A stretch of DNA of 64,000 nt, taken from the NCBI RefSeq assembly GCF_017347585.1, contig NZ_AP024480.1, positions 62,001-126,000 of the forward strand, given 5' to 3'. A model generated the notes under the pieces. That model worked only from the letters and a program-made list of their open reading frames with translations, was not told the origin of the DNA and searched no databases. Each line of letters begins with the position of its first letter. The first letter of the stretch is position 1. This DNA is from Caldicellulosiruptor diazotrophicus (GTDB lineage: Bacteria; Bacillota; Thermoanaerobacteria; Caldicellulosiruptorales; Caldicellulosiruptoraceae). Both the position numbers and the translations under genes were made by a program. This document shows, in pieces, positions 43,529 to 53,246 of the stretch.

Positions 43529-44737
43529 TTGCAACTAGATAAAAAAGGCATTATTAATTATGAAATTGAAATAGAAGGACAAGAGTGCGATAAGAAAGAA
43601 GTAAGGGTGACAGTTGTTGATAAGGAAGGGAAGAAAGTTGCAGAGAATATAGGGAAAAGTGGGATACTTGAAATTTCTGATGCGCAATTTTGGGAACCTG
43701 ACAATCCGTACCTTTACGCATTGAACGTTGAAACCATTGAAGATGGTGTGGTTGAAGACCTCTATACTCTTCCAGTAGGAATTAGGACTGTAAAGGTTGA
43801 GGGCAATAAACTTTTACTCAACAACAAACCAATTTACCTAAAAGGATTTGGCAAGCATGAAGATGCTGATATAAGAGGAAAAGGATATGATCCTGTAATA
43901 GCCATAAAAGATTTTAATCTGCTGAAATGGATAGGAGCTAACTCATTCAGAACTTCGCATTATCCATATGCAGAGGAGATTTTGAATTTGGCAGACGAGC
44001 AAGGTATTTTAATAATAGATGAAGCACCAGCTGTTGGTATGAACTTTTTCAACAAAAATGAGAAAGTGTTCTGCAAAGACAGGGTAAACGAAGAAACTCT
44101 AAAACATCATATTCAAGTAATAAGGGAGCTTATAGCAAGGGATAAAAATCATCCATGTGTAATAATGTGGAGCGTGGCAAATGAGGCAGCAACATACGAA
44201 GAAGAGGCATATGAATATTTCAAAAAAGTAGTAGATGAGGTCAAAAAACTTGATAGTACAAGACCTGTAACGATAGTTGAATCTTCATTTCCTGATGAGA
44301 CAAAAGTGGGAAGTCTTGTTGACGTCATATGTGTAAACAGATACTACTCATGGTATACAGATTGTGGGAAACTTGATTTGATAGAATTTCAATTAGAGAA
44401 AGAATTAAAACGTTGGTATGAACTATTCAAAAAACCGATTATTGTTTCAGAATATGGAGCCGATACTATAGCGGGATTTCATAGCGACCCACCTGTCATG
44501 TTTTCTGAAGAGTATCAATGCGAAATGTTAGAAAGATTTCACAGAGTTTTTGATAGATTAGATTTTGTAGTAGGCGAGCATGTTTGGAATTTTGCAGACT
44601 TTGCAACAAAGCAGGCTGTTCACAGAGTAATGGGCAACAGAAAAGGTGTATTTACAAGACAAAGACAGCCAAAAATGGCAGCATTTTTACTAAAAAAGAG
44701 ATGGCAAAATTCAGAGTACAAAAAGTTGGAGGATTAA
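43529..44737 (+). pseudogene. GH2 beta-glycosidase (beta-glucuronidase-like), 5'-truncated
   Basis: About 400 codons from the middle immunoglobulin-like domain (INYEIEIEGQECDKKEVRVTV ... WEPDNPYLY) through the GH2 TIM barrel. The acid/base Glu is in VIMWSVANEAATYEEE and the nucleophile Glu in IIVSEYGADTIAGF. NSFRTSHYPYAEEILNLADEQGI and GEHVWNFADF are typical of beta-glucuronidases. The N-terminal sugar-binding domain of about 180 residues is missing. The open frame begins directly beside the insertion-sequence island, with no promoter, no ribosome binding site and a stop codon just upstream. The catalytic part may still be read, but a normal enzyme is unlikely. Confidence 0.85.
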
Positions 44738-44739
44738 AG

Positions 44740-45927
44740 ATGCTTAAAATAAAAGATGAAGGTATAAAAGATAAGCTTAAATTTAGCAGCTCACCTATGG
44801 TAGACAGAGCATTTGTAGAAGGAGTTCTTAAACTTGTACTTTTAAAGCTCGATAGGATGATAGAAAAATTTGATGACAAGTTTTTATCACCTGCAAGCAA
44901 AAGCCTCAAGTATGATGTTGTAGATAATATCTACTGGACATCGTCATTTTATACTGGTATGCTTTGGCTTGCATATGAACTCACAGGTGAGGAAAAATAT
45001 AAGGACTTAGCTAAAAGGCATTTGGATAGCTTTGAAAAAAAGACTCAAAAGTAAGAGCTACGTAGATACTCACGACCTTGGATTTTTATATACTCTTTCT
45101 TGTTTGCAGGTTACAAGGTAGCAAATGATGAAAGAGCAAAAGACATTGCAATAGAAGCGGCAAGGCAGCTTTGTACAAGGTACTCGGAAAAACCCGGTGT
45201 AATTCAGGCATGGGGTGCTATGGACGATCCTACCCAAAAAGGTAGGATAATAATAGACTGTCTGATGAACCTTCCGCTTTTGTATTGGGCAAGCATACAG
45301 ACAGGTGATAAGAAGTTTTTTGATATAGCCCTCAAACACGCACAAATGACTGCCGAGAATATAGTAAGAGAAGATGCGTCAACCTTCCATACATTCTATT
45401 TTGATGTTGAAACAGGTAAGCCTATATATGGCTCAACTCATCAAGGATATTCGGACAATTCGTGCTGGGCAAGAGGGCAGGCTTGGGGGATATATGGATT
45501 TGTTTTGAGTTACAAGTACACACGGGATTGGGCTTTCATGGATGTTGCAAAAAAACTTTTGAATTATTTTCTTAACAGATTGCCAGAAGACTATGTGCCT
45601 TATTGGGACTTGGTTTTCACAGAAGGTGAGCAGCCAAGAGACAGCTCAGCAGCAGCAATTTGTGCCTGTGGAATATTAGAGATGTTAAAGTTTATACCAC
45701 TTTGTGATGAGTACAGAGAGTATTATGAAAATGCAGTAAAAAATATGGTATTTTCATTGTCGACAAACTACTTAGCCTCTAAAGAGCTGAATTCAGACGG
45801 TTTGCTTTTGCATGGTGTTTATAATAAACCGAAAAATGAAGGTGTGAATGAACACACAATATGGGGTGATTATTTCTTTTTAGAAGCATTGGCAAGATTG
45901 TTGCAATATTGGCACGAATACTGGTAA
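44740..45927 (+). pseudogene. GH88 unsaturated glucuronyl hydrolase, frame broken twice
   Basis: The start is ATG 44740 with TTGGAGGAT upstream. The first 105 codons (DNIYWTSSFYTGMLWLAYELTG) and the last 275 codons (IIIDCLMNLPLLYW, CWARGQAWGIYGF) are in the same frame. The roughly 60 bp between them read correctly only in another frame, as SYVDTHDLGFLYTLS. That segment contains the probable catalytic Asp of HDLGF. One base is gained in the A run near 45040 and one lost near 45095. The enzyme family removes unsaturated uronic acid from lyase products. Either the gene has decayed or the sequence carries two errors. It follows the GH2 gene by 2 bp, so they formed a uronic-acid-oligosaccharide operon. 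Confidence 0.85.
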
Positions 45928-45930
45928 ACA

Positions 45931-45957
45931 AAAAGGCTTCCTTTAAGGAGGCCTTTT
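45931..45957. terminator. Bidirectional terminator between GH88 and DUF72 genes
   Basis: AAAAGGCTTCC (45931-45941) pairs with GGAGGCCTTTT (45947-45957) over 11 bp with one wobble and a 5-nt loop. It has A runs on one side and T runs on the other, so it can serve both converging genes. Confidence 0.85.
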
Positions 45958-45959
45958 AT

Positions 45960-46703
45960 TTATAAAATATTTTCCAAAATCTTTACTAAGGTTTTGGCAT
46001 TTTCCACTGCATAACCGTTAAAATCATTGTTAAAATATACGTAAATTTTTTCACAAATTTTAGAATATTCCTTTATATCTATTGCAAGATTTTTAAGCTC
46101 AGATTCTGAGTAGCTTGAAGAAAACATTTCTTTTGGGCCATGAAGTCGAATATATGCAAAATTAGCAGTTATAATTTTTTCTTTAGGATAGCGACTTGAA
46201 TCTGCAATTACAAATGCTATATTTTTGCTTCTTAAAATGTCATATATATCATCTACAAACCAGCTTTTATGCCTAAATTCAATTGCAAACACAAAATTTT
46301 CCTTGTCATCCAAGAAATTAAATAATCTTTTTACATTTTCCTCATCAGCCTTAAAGCTTGGAGGTAACTGTAACAAAATTGCTCCAAGCTTTTCTTTTAG
46401 CAATTTTACTCTATTCTCAAACTTTTTCCACTCATCTTCAACATTCAAAAACCTTTTGATATGGGTTATAGTCCTTGGAGCTTTTAAAGAAAATACAAAT
46501 TCAGCTTGTGAAAAGTTCAACCAGTTCAAGACAGTTTTTTCTTGAGGAAGTCTATAAAAACTTGAATTAATTTCTGTTGTTCTAAAATGCATTACATAAA
46601 ACTCAAACATTCTGGATGTTGGCAATTTTTCAGGATAAAATATTCCTCTCCAGTGGGAATATGAAAAACCAGATGTGCCAATATAAATTTTTAAATTATT
46701 CAT
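45960..46703 (-). CDS. DUF72 family protein
   Basis: A 247-residue protein of the DUF72 (YecE-like) family, with a TIM-barrel-like pattern. Typical marks are IYIGTSGFSYSHWRGIFYPEKLP at the start, EINSSFYRLP, FVFSLKAPRTITHIKRF and YIRLHGP, and AYVYFNND-type strands near the end. The biochemical function of this family is not established. GGGGGAGAGGTG directly precedes ATG 46703, so I prefer it to a start ten codons upstream. It lies 31 bp after the anchored sensor gene on the same strand and may share its transcript, though its function seems unrelated. Confidence 0.88.
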   Translation of the reverse strand: MNNLKIYIGTSGFSYSHWRGIFYPEKLPTSRMFEFYVMHFRTTEINSSFYRLPQEKTVLNWLNFSQAEFVFSLKAPRTITHIKRFLNVEDEWKKFENRVKLLKEKLGAILLQLPPSFKADEENVKRLFNFLDDKENFVFAIEFRHKSWFVDDIYDILRSKNIAFVIADSSRYPKEKIITANFAYIRLHGPKEMFSSSYSESELKNLAIDIKEYSKICEKIYVYFNNDFNGYAVENAKTLVKILENIL

Positions 46704-46734
46704 ACACCTCTCCCCCAGTTTATAAAAAACCATG

Positions 46735-47823
46735 CTACTTTGTTATATAAACCTCATCCCATGTATGAAAATTATCTTTTATAACAGTATCGTTGATATT
46801 AGTTTTGTCAACACCTATGGGGTCAATAAAAAAAATGGGAACATTTTTGTAACCATTGTTAATAGTGTAGTTAGGTTTTAAAGGTTTGCCTTTTATGAGC
46901 CTGTCAACTATATCAAGCGTGAGGTCAACAAGTTTGTCGATGGGTTTGTATACTGTCATGAGCTGAGTGCCCTTGACAATTCTTTGACATGCTGAGATGT
47001 CTGCATCTTGGCCTGTTACAGGTACACTGCCTGCAAGCCTCTTTTCAGAGAGTGCCATAATAGCGCCTTCAGCAAGAGAATCATTCGAAGCTAAAACCGC
47101 GTCAATTCTTTTACCCTCTTCTAAAAGGTTGTTAACATAATTATAGGCATACTCCTTTCTCCAATTATAACAATATTTTTCTAAGATGTTGTTAATTTGC
47201 TTTTTCTGAATAAATAAATCCAATACTTTGTGATAGCCTTCCTTAATCATCTGAACATTGTAATCTCCGGGGTCGCCAAGTAAAAAGACGTAGTTTCCAT
47301 ATGGAACTTTTTTCAAAAGCCATTTTGCCATAAGCTCCCCTACTTTGTAATTGTTAAAAGAAACATATACATCGATGTCACTGTTTTTAACAAGTCTGTC
47401 ATAACTTATAACTTTTATCCCCTTCTTTTTCGCTAAATTTATTGCACTGCTACATTTTTCGTAATTATTAGGAACAATAATCAAAATGTTTATGTTCTTA
47501 CCCAAAAGATATTTAACCTGATTTATTTGTTCAATATCATTTTCATTTGCATTGACCCATTCAACTTCATATCCTCTTTCATGTGCTTTTGCAATCAAGA
47601 TGTCTCTGTCTTTGAACCATCTTTCCTCCTTAAGTGTACCCATTGCAAAGCCAATTCTCACTTTTGATGGTTTTAAAAATTTTTGCTCATTTTTAGAAAT
47701 ATCAGGGATATGTGCAATTAAAATTATAATACCTGCTACAACAAGAATCAGCAAAAAAAACACCCAAAAAATTTTTACTTTACTTCTTTTTGATGGCTTT
47801 TTAGTTTTATAAATATGGTTCAT
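46735..47823 (-). CDS. Membrane-anchored XylF-like sugar-binding sensor, cassette A
   Basis: A 362-residue type I periplasmic-binding-fold protein. One N-terminal membrane helix (IFWVFFLLILVVAGIIILIAHI) has no cleavage site or lipobox, so it stays anchored. It resembles the transporter's binding protein at 52086: both have IGFAMGTLKEERWFKDRD- and SYDRLVKNSDIDVYVSFNN-like blocks and a TGQDAD motif. It is the last gene of a four-gene unit of binding protein, kinase, regulator and this protein. Anchored XylF paralogues (XylFII) bind xylose and activate LytS-type kinases in clostridia. I infer the same role here. Confidence 0.85.
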   Translation of the reverse strand: MNHIYKTKKPSKRSKVKIFWVFFLLILVVAGIIILIAHIPDISKNEQKFLKPSKVRIGFAMGTLKEERWFKDRDILIAKAHERGYEVEWVNANENDIEQINQVKYLLGKNINILIIVPNNYEKCSSAINLAKKKGIKVISYDRLVKNSDIDVYVSFNNYKVGELMAKWLLKKVPYGNYVFLLGDPGDYNVQMIKEGYHKVLDLFIQKKQINNILEKYCYNWRKEYAYNYVNNLLEEGKRIDAVLASNDSLAEGAIMALSEKRLAGSVPVTGQDADISACQRIVKGTQLMTVYKPIDKLVDLTLDIVDRLIKGKPLKPNYTINNGYKNVPIFFIDPIGVDKTNINDTVIKDNFHTWDEVYITK

Positions 47824-47844
47824 ATCATCATCCCTCTTTTTAAA

Positions 47845-49404
47845 TTAGATGGAATTTATATCTGCTGGTGAGTTTCTAAAAGCAGAGGGTGTCATCCCCG
47901 TGAACTTTTTAAAAGCCTTAATAAAATAGTTTGGGTCAGAAAAACCAACTGCAAATGATATTTCTTTTATACTCTTTGATGTATTTTTCAGAAGCTGACA
48001 AGCTTTTTGAATTCTAAGCTTTGTAAGGTATGTCTTGAAACTTACACCTGTGTATTTTTTAAACAATTTGCTGAAATAATATGGATTAAAGTTAAAGGTT
48101 GAACTTATCTGTGAAAGTGTAATTTCGTTACTGTAGTTTTGGTTTATAAACTCTATTGCTTTGTTTATTGAATCGTTGCTTATAATCTGTTCATGTTTGC
48201 TTTTTGCCTTGCTAAAAAGTGTCAGTACAGCTTTTTTAAATATTTCTATAATCTGTTCATAAGAAGAATTAAGTATTTGCGAAATTAATTTTTCTACATC
48301 TATAGACTCATCACTGGTTGCTATTCCAGTTTCAAGCAACAACATTATAATAAGTTTTATCACCTTGTATTTTAGGTTATTTTCCCCAAAAAGTTCAATG
48401 TACAATCTGCATAGCTGGGTCATATAGTTTTCTATCATAGGGATTTGTGTTGGGTTGTTGAAAGAATGAATCAGTTTTGCTTCTAAATTTTCTGTCAATA
48501 ACAGAAGATGTTCATTTTCTTCATTTTCTTCTGGGAACTCTAAGTCAAGAGTTAAATGGTATGCCTCCCAGAATGCATTTTCGTATCCTTCTTCTAAGTA
48601 ATAAAGGTCACTAAATCCAATTTTAATACTATTCCAGTAAGGTTTTTGTTTTAGAATTTCCTGAATTTTTTCTTGCAAAACCTCTACTTCTTTCTGCGAC
48701 TGAGCTGGGAAAAAACAAATGAGATACTCACCCATGCCAATTGATGTTAAAACTTTGTGTTCAAAAGAGATTTTTATGTCTTTTCGAATATTGTCAAGTT
48801 CTTTGAAGCTTGAGACCAAATCATTTTTGTCTTTGAGAGTTAAAACCATTAAAAAACCGCTTTTGAGATTTGTGCCAAAGATTTTTTCATATTGATTTAC
48901 ATCAACAATATCGAATGCATTTTTGAATATTAAAGTAGGTATAAAACTATTTTCAAGCAAGTTTCTCATTACAATCAGCTGTGCATTTTTTTCTATGCTT
49001 TCTTTTGTTTTGGCCAAAATGCTATCTACTTGGGCTATTGCAGAGTGTATGGTTGAGATTATATCTTCTATTGAATACGGTTTTAGGATATATGCAAATG
49101 CCTTTTCCTTTATTGCTTTTTTGGCAAACTCAAACCTATCGTATGCAGAAACAATAATGAAAATTGGGAAATCTGAATTTCTCATTTTCCTGTACTCTTC
49201 TATAAGTTCAAGTCCGCCCAAGTCTGGCATTTTAATGTCTATAAAAGCTATATGGTAAGAATAAAAAAGCAAGTTTTCAAGTGCTTCTCTACCTGATGTA
49301 AATGTAGAAATTTCAAAATCTATATCCAGATTATTTTCGAGTATAAACTTAATAGAATCTACAACTATTTTTTCATCGTCGGCAATTAAAACTTTATACG
49401 TCAT
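47845..49404 (-). CDS. AraC-family response regulator, cassette A
   Basis: A 519-residue YesN-type regulator. The receiver has ADDEKIV, the phospho-acceptor Asp56 in IAFIDIKMPDLGG and Lys in LKPYSIED. A long middle region precedes the AraC domain (ISSTFNFNPYYFSKLFKKYTG ... ISFAVGFSDPNYFIKAFKKFTGMTPSAFR). Its start codon overlaps the stop of the kinase gene by 4 nt (ATGA). It is clearly paralogous to the regulator at 59301. The probable target is the divergent xylFGH operon. Confidence 0.93.
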   Translation of the reverse strand: MTYKVLIADDEKIVVDSIKFILENNLDIDFEISTFTSGREALENLLFYSYHIAFIDIKMPDLGGLELIEEYRKMRNSDFPIFIIVSAYDRFEFAKKAIKEKAFAYILKPYSIEDIISTIHSAIAQVDSILAKTKESIEKNAQLIVMRNLLENSFIPTLIFKNAFDIVDVNQYEKIFGTNLKSGFLMVLTLKDKNDLVSSFKELDNIRKDIKISFEHKVLTSIGMGEYLICFFPAQSQKEVEVLQEKIQEILKQKPYWNSIKIGFSDLYYLEEGYENAFWEAYHLTLDLEFPEENEENEHLLLLTENLEAKLIHSFNNPTQIPMIENYMTQLCRLYIELFGENNLKYKVIKLIIMLLLETGIATSDESIDVEKLISQILNSSYEQIIEIFKKAVLTLFSKAKSKHEQIISNDSINKAIEFINQNYSNEITLSQISSTFNFNPYYFSKLFKKYTGVSFKTYLTKLRIQKACQLLKNTSKSIKEISFAVGFSDPNYFIKAFKKFTGMTPSAFRNSPADINSI

Positions 49405-50896
49405 AAAGTATTCACCTCATTTTTTGGAAGCTTTGAATAATCTGTTATAAACGGCACTTTTATTATCACTTTTGTTCCACCTTCAACATTTGACTCTATA
49501 TAAAGAGGTCTTTCAACACCGTAAAAGTACGAAAGACGTTTTGCAATGTTACTAAGTCCTATTCCAGTTGTTTTATTGTCTTCAAATGAAAAGTTTTTCA
49601 AGTCTTCAAGTATTTCTTCTTCGATTCCACTTCCATTGTCCCAGACAACAATCTCTACATTTTCTTTAACCTTGTGTGCCATAATTTTTATAAGTCCGCT
49701 TTCTTTTTCTTTGAATCCATGAACAATAGCATTTTCAACAAGTGGCTGAAGTATCATGCATGGCATAAGTAAAAGCTTTGTGTCATCTTCAACATTGATT
49801 TCAACAGTTATCTTATTACCAAATCTCATGCGATATATATACATGTAATTATTTACATTTTCTATTTCATCTTCAAGCTTTACAATCCTGTTTATATTGT
49901 GAACAACATATCTTAAATAATTTGAGGTTCTAAGCAAAATCTCATATGTCTGCTTTGCATTTTCAAACATGGCTATCTGAAGAATAGTGTTTAAAGTATT
50001 GAACAAAAAGTGAGGGTTTATCTGAGCTTGCAGGTTCTTCAGCTCTGCTTCTTGCAGTGCCTGTCTGTACTTTATCGCTTCAATCTTTTGTTGGGCATAC
50101 ATTCTTTCAATTTCAGCTTTTTCTTCAAGCTTTTTAACCATATCTTTTATGTTTGAAATCATGTTATAAAAAGACTGGTACAAAACTGCAACCTCATCGT
50201 TAGAAGAATATTGCGGGAGCTGAGCTTCTAAGTTGCCATGGGCTATCTTGTTTGCCACCTTTGAAAGATTAATAATCGGTGTTGTAAATGTGTTGCTGAA
50301 GACTATGCTCAGTAAAGAAGCAAATAATGTCCATACAAGTATTACCAGTGTATTAATTCTTCTTATGTCATTTAGCTGTTTTTGCGCTTTATGATGAATC
50401 TCCATTGTAAATTTTATCTTCTGTTCACTAAATTTTTCAAGATAAACATTTAAAAATTTTGAAAAATCAACATATTCAGAATATGTTTTAGAAAGCGGTA
50501 ATTTCCTTTTTTGAAAATTACAAGTCGTTCAGTTAACTTACTAAGATACTCAAATATAGTAATTAAATTTGTATAGTATAGGTATTCTTCTTTTGTTGTA
50601 ATTTTGTTTTCAAGGGCTGTTAGTTGTTCGTCAATTGAATTTAGAGAGCCGTAAACAGAAAGCATAGAATCAGAGTCTCCTGAAATTAGATATCTTTGAA
50701 GATTAGAATTTAGCAAAGATATTTCTTCTTTTGTTGTATTGATTGTATTTATTGTTTCAAATGTTTCGTTTACCAGATTTACAATGTAACTATTGTTGTA
50801 CTGAATTAAAATATCAATTGCAAGCAGTGACAAAATTATTATAAAGAAAAATGCAAGAAGCTTGCTCTGCACAGAAAAAAACTTCATTTTAATCAC
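49401..50896 (-). pseudogene. Sensor histidine kinase, cassette A, frameshifted
   Basis: The N-terminal part (to about 50500) has a membrane helix (LLAFFFIIILSLLAIDILI) and a helical sensor segment with YLISGDSDSMLSVY. The C-terminal part (334 codons) has a second helix, HAMP, INPHFLFNTLNTILQIA with the phospho-His, and HATPase_c motifs (PLVENAIVHGF, WDNGSGIEEE). The two lie in different frames. Reading in the second frame from 50497 gives PLSKTYSEYVDFSKFLNVYL, which restores a kinase the size of the paralogue at 60853. One extra base next to the A run near 50505 explains it. It could be a true mutation, slippage or a sequence error. The frame does stop as given. Confidence 0.85.
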
Positions 50897-50898
50897 CT

Positions 50899-51873
50899 TT
50901 ATTCAATAACGTTAAAATTTGTTGAAATATAAGAAGATGCATGACCAAACTTTTTCCAGCTAAGTATTGCCTCGCAAAGCTTTTGAGAGATTAAATCTCC
51001 TTTGTCGTTTATAATACCATTGATTATCTTTTCTTTTACATATTTTTGAAGTTTTTCATTGGTACCAGCACCAATTACAATAAATTTGTCAAGCTTATTA
51101 AAGGTTATAATATTTTGAGCAATTGTAAGAGTGTCTGTCTCACTTCCAATATAAATTACATTGAATCTTAGTTTGTCTTCTACAATGAGCTGTCTTGCAA
51201 CCTCCTCAGATGGAAATGCAGGGTATTCAAAGTTAAAGTTTTTTATAGTAATTTCTTTTATACCTTTAGATTTTAGAAAATCAGTAAGGCCTTTTACCTC
51301 AAGTGTCCCCCCAATTGTTGTATAAAAAGGATTGACAATTGCTATTCTTAAGTTTTTTGGAATGCTATTTTTTTCATTTAAAACTTTGTATATAATCTTT
51401 CCAGCTATCTTTCCTTTATAATAATAATCAATCCCTACAAATACATCTTCGTATTTAAAGAGCATATCATTAAATAGGGATACAATAAAAATACTATTGC
51501 TTTTGATAATTGGCAACATCTGAGCAATTTCTTTTGAATTGTATATATTGCACATAACAATTGCATCTGGTTTTGTCACAGTTGCCAATTTCAAATATTT
51601 ATATGCTTCTGCAGAGGTGTTATAAAATACAATATCACTTATAATTCCCTTCTTTTCGGAGGTATCTTTATATTTTTCCAAAAACCAGTTCCAGTATGTC
51701 TGATTTTGAGGTAGTATCATCATTATCTTTACTGAATTTTTAAAGTTTGTCTTTTTATCCGTGATATTTATAAATCTTATATTATAAATGTCATATAATG
51801 CAATAGCTACAAAGATGATTGCACTAAAAAAAGCTATCAATCTAAAGCTCAAATTTTGCAGTCTTTTTCGCAT
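50899..51873 (-). CDS. Anchored periplasmic-binding-fold sensor, first gene of cassette A
   Basis: A 324-residue protein with one N-terminal membrane helix (LIAFFSAIIFVAIALYDIY) and a type I binding-protein fold. Recognisable blocks are VKIMMILPQNQTYWNWFLEKY, TKPDAIVMCNIYNSKEIAQML, VFVGIDYYYKGKIAGKIIYKVL and FIVIGAGTNEKLQKYV. It differs strongly from XylF and lacks a clear sugar motif. It sits directly before the kinase gene (2 bp gap), so I infer that it feeds a ligand signal to the kinase. A similar gene lies at 62328 in cassette B. Confidence 0.8.
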   Translation of the reverse strand: MRKRLQNLSFRLIAFFSAIIFVAIALYDIYNIRFINITDKKTNFKNSVKIMMILPQNQTYWNWFLEKYKDTSEKKGIISDIVFYNTSAEAYKYLKLATVTKPDAIVMCNIYNSKEIAQMLPIIKSNSIFIVSLFNDMLFKYEDVFVGIDYYYKGKIAGKIIYKVLNEKNSIPKNLRIAIVNPFYTTIGGTLEVKGLTDFLKSKGIKEITIKNFNFEYPAFPSEEVARQLIVEDKLRFNVIYIGSETDTLTIAQNIITFNKLDKFIVIGAGTNEKLQKYVKEKIINGIINDKGDLISQKLCEAILSWKKFGHASSYISTNFNVIE

Positions 51874-52085
51874 CTTTGTTTTCCTCCCTCAACAACCATT
51901 ATAGCATTTTTGATACACGGCACCCTATAGTAATTTTTTGATATCAAAAAAATGCTATTCATTTTGTAATGTAAATTTAATAATTCCACCAACACGTCAA
52001 AAAATAATAGTGTTTTTGAAAATGTTTATTGTTAAAATGATATTGCAAAACAAACAAAAAAATTTAAGAGGGAGGTTAAATTGTA

Positions 52086-53141
52086 ATGAAAAAGTCACTA
52101 TTAAGAATTGTTGCTATTTTTGTCGCGGTTGCATTCATAGTTGGTATTGGCTTTGCAGTTATTCCAAAGTATGCAAGTGCAAAATCTTCTAAAAAGCAAA
52201 TCAAAATTGGATTATCTTTGGCTACTTTGCAGGAGGAAAGATGGCACAAAGACAGAGATGAGTTTGTAAAAGCAGCTCAAAAGCTTGGTGCAAAAGTTTT
52301 GGTTCAAGCTGCCAATATGGATGATGTGAAACAAAAAGAACAGTGTGAGAATTTAATTAGCCAGGGTGTAGATGTTTTGGTTATAGTTCCAAACAATGCA
52401 GAAGTTTTCACATCCATCATTGATGAAGCACACAAAGCTAAAATACCAGTAATTTCATACGACAGATTAATTAAGAATGCAAATGTCGACCTTTATGTTT
52501 CATTTGACAATATAAAGGTTGGCGAACTTCAGGGTAAGTATTTGACATCAAAAGTTCCAAAGGGTAACTACTTTGTATTCAGAGGTGCTCCAACAGACAA
52601 CAACGCAACACTCTTCTACCAAGGAGCTATGAAGTACATCCAGCCTCTTGTAAAGAGTGGCAAAGTAAAAGTTCTCTTTGACCAGCCAGTAAAAGACTGG
52701 AAACCAGAAGAGGCTTTGAGACTTTGTGAGAATGCTCTTACTGCAGCAAAGAACAACGTTCAAGGAATCTTGGCGCCAAACGATGGAACAGCTGGTGGAA
52801 TCATTCAGGCTCTCAAAGCACAGGGTCTTGCTGGCAAGGTTGTTGTAACAGGTCAGGATGCAGACCTTGCAGCTGTAAAGAGAATTGTTGAAGGTACACA
52901 GACAATGACAGTGTTCAAAGATGTAAGACTTTTAGCTAAAAAAGCGGCAGAAGTTGCAGTTGAGCTTGCAAAAGGCAAAAAAGTTTCACAGCTCAAAGAC
53001 GTGAATGGTAAGGTTTATAATGGAAAGATTAATGTTCCATCAGTGCTTTTGACACCTATTGCGGTTGATAAGTCTAACATTGACAAGGTACTTATCCAGA
53101 GCGGTTGGTTTACCAAGGAACAGGTTTATGGCAAGAAGTAA
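52086..53141 (+). CDS. xylF: Xylose-type ABC transporter binding protein
   Basis: A 351-residue exported binding protein. The signal peptide ends YASAKS without a lipobox cysteine. The fold is that of XylF: QIKIGLSLATLQEERWHKDRDEF, VLVIVPNNAEVFTSI, ISYDRLIKNANVDLYVSFDN, APNDGTAGGIIQALK and VTGQDADLAAVKRIVEGTQTMTVFKD. It starts an operon with an XylG-type ATPase and XylH-type permease, both complete. AGAGGGAGG precedes ATG 52086. The sugar is probably D-xylose or another pentose, though some family members bind glucose. Confidence 0.9.
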   Translation: MKKSLLRIVAIFVAVAFIVGIGFAVIPKYASAKSSKKQIKIGLSLATLQEERWHKDRDEFVKAAQKLGAKVLVQAANMDDVKQKEQCENLISQGVDVLVIVPNNAEVFTSIIDEAHKAKIPVISYDRLIKNANVDLYVSFDNIKVGELQGKYLTSKVPKGNYFVFRGAPTDNNATLFYQGAMKYIQPLVKSGKVKVLFDQPVKDWKPEEALRLCENALTAAKNNVQGILAPNDGTAGGIIQALKAQGLAGKVVVTGQDADLAAVKRIVEGTQTMTVFKDVRLLAKKAAEVAVELAKGKKVSQLKDVNGKVYNGKINVPSVLLTPIAVDKSNIDKVLIQSGWFTKEQVYGKK

Positions 53142-53176
53142 TTTTGAAGTTTTTTATTGAAAAGTTTGACTTTAAT

Positions 53177-53212
53177 TTCTGGGAAGGGGTGGGCTTTTCC
53201 CCCTTCTCAGAA
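53177..53212 (+). other. Intercistronic stem-loop behind xylF
   Basis: TTCTGGGAAGGGG (53177-53189) pairs with CCCCTTCTCAGAA (53200-53212) over 13 bp with one G-U pair and a 10-nt loop. AATTTAATTTTG follows. It lies between xylF and xylG, the same place as the stem-loops at 14459 and 35234. Confidence 0.8.
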
Positions 53213-53246
53213 TTTAATTTTGAAGGGGTGAAGGTGGTATTTAAAG

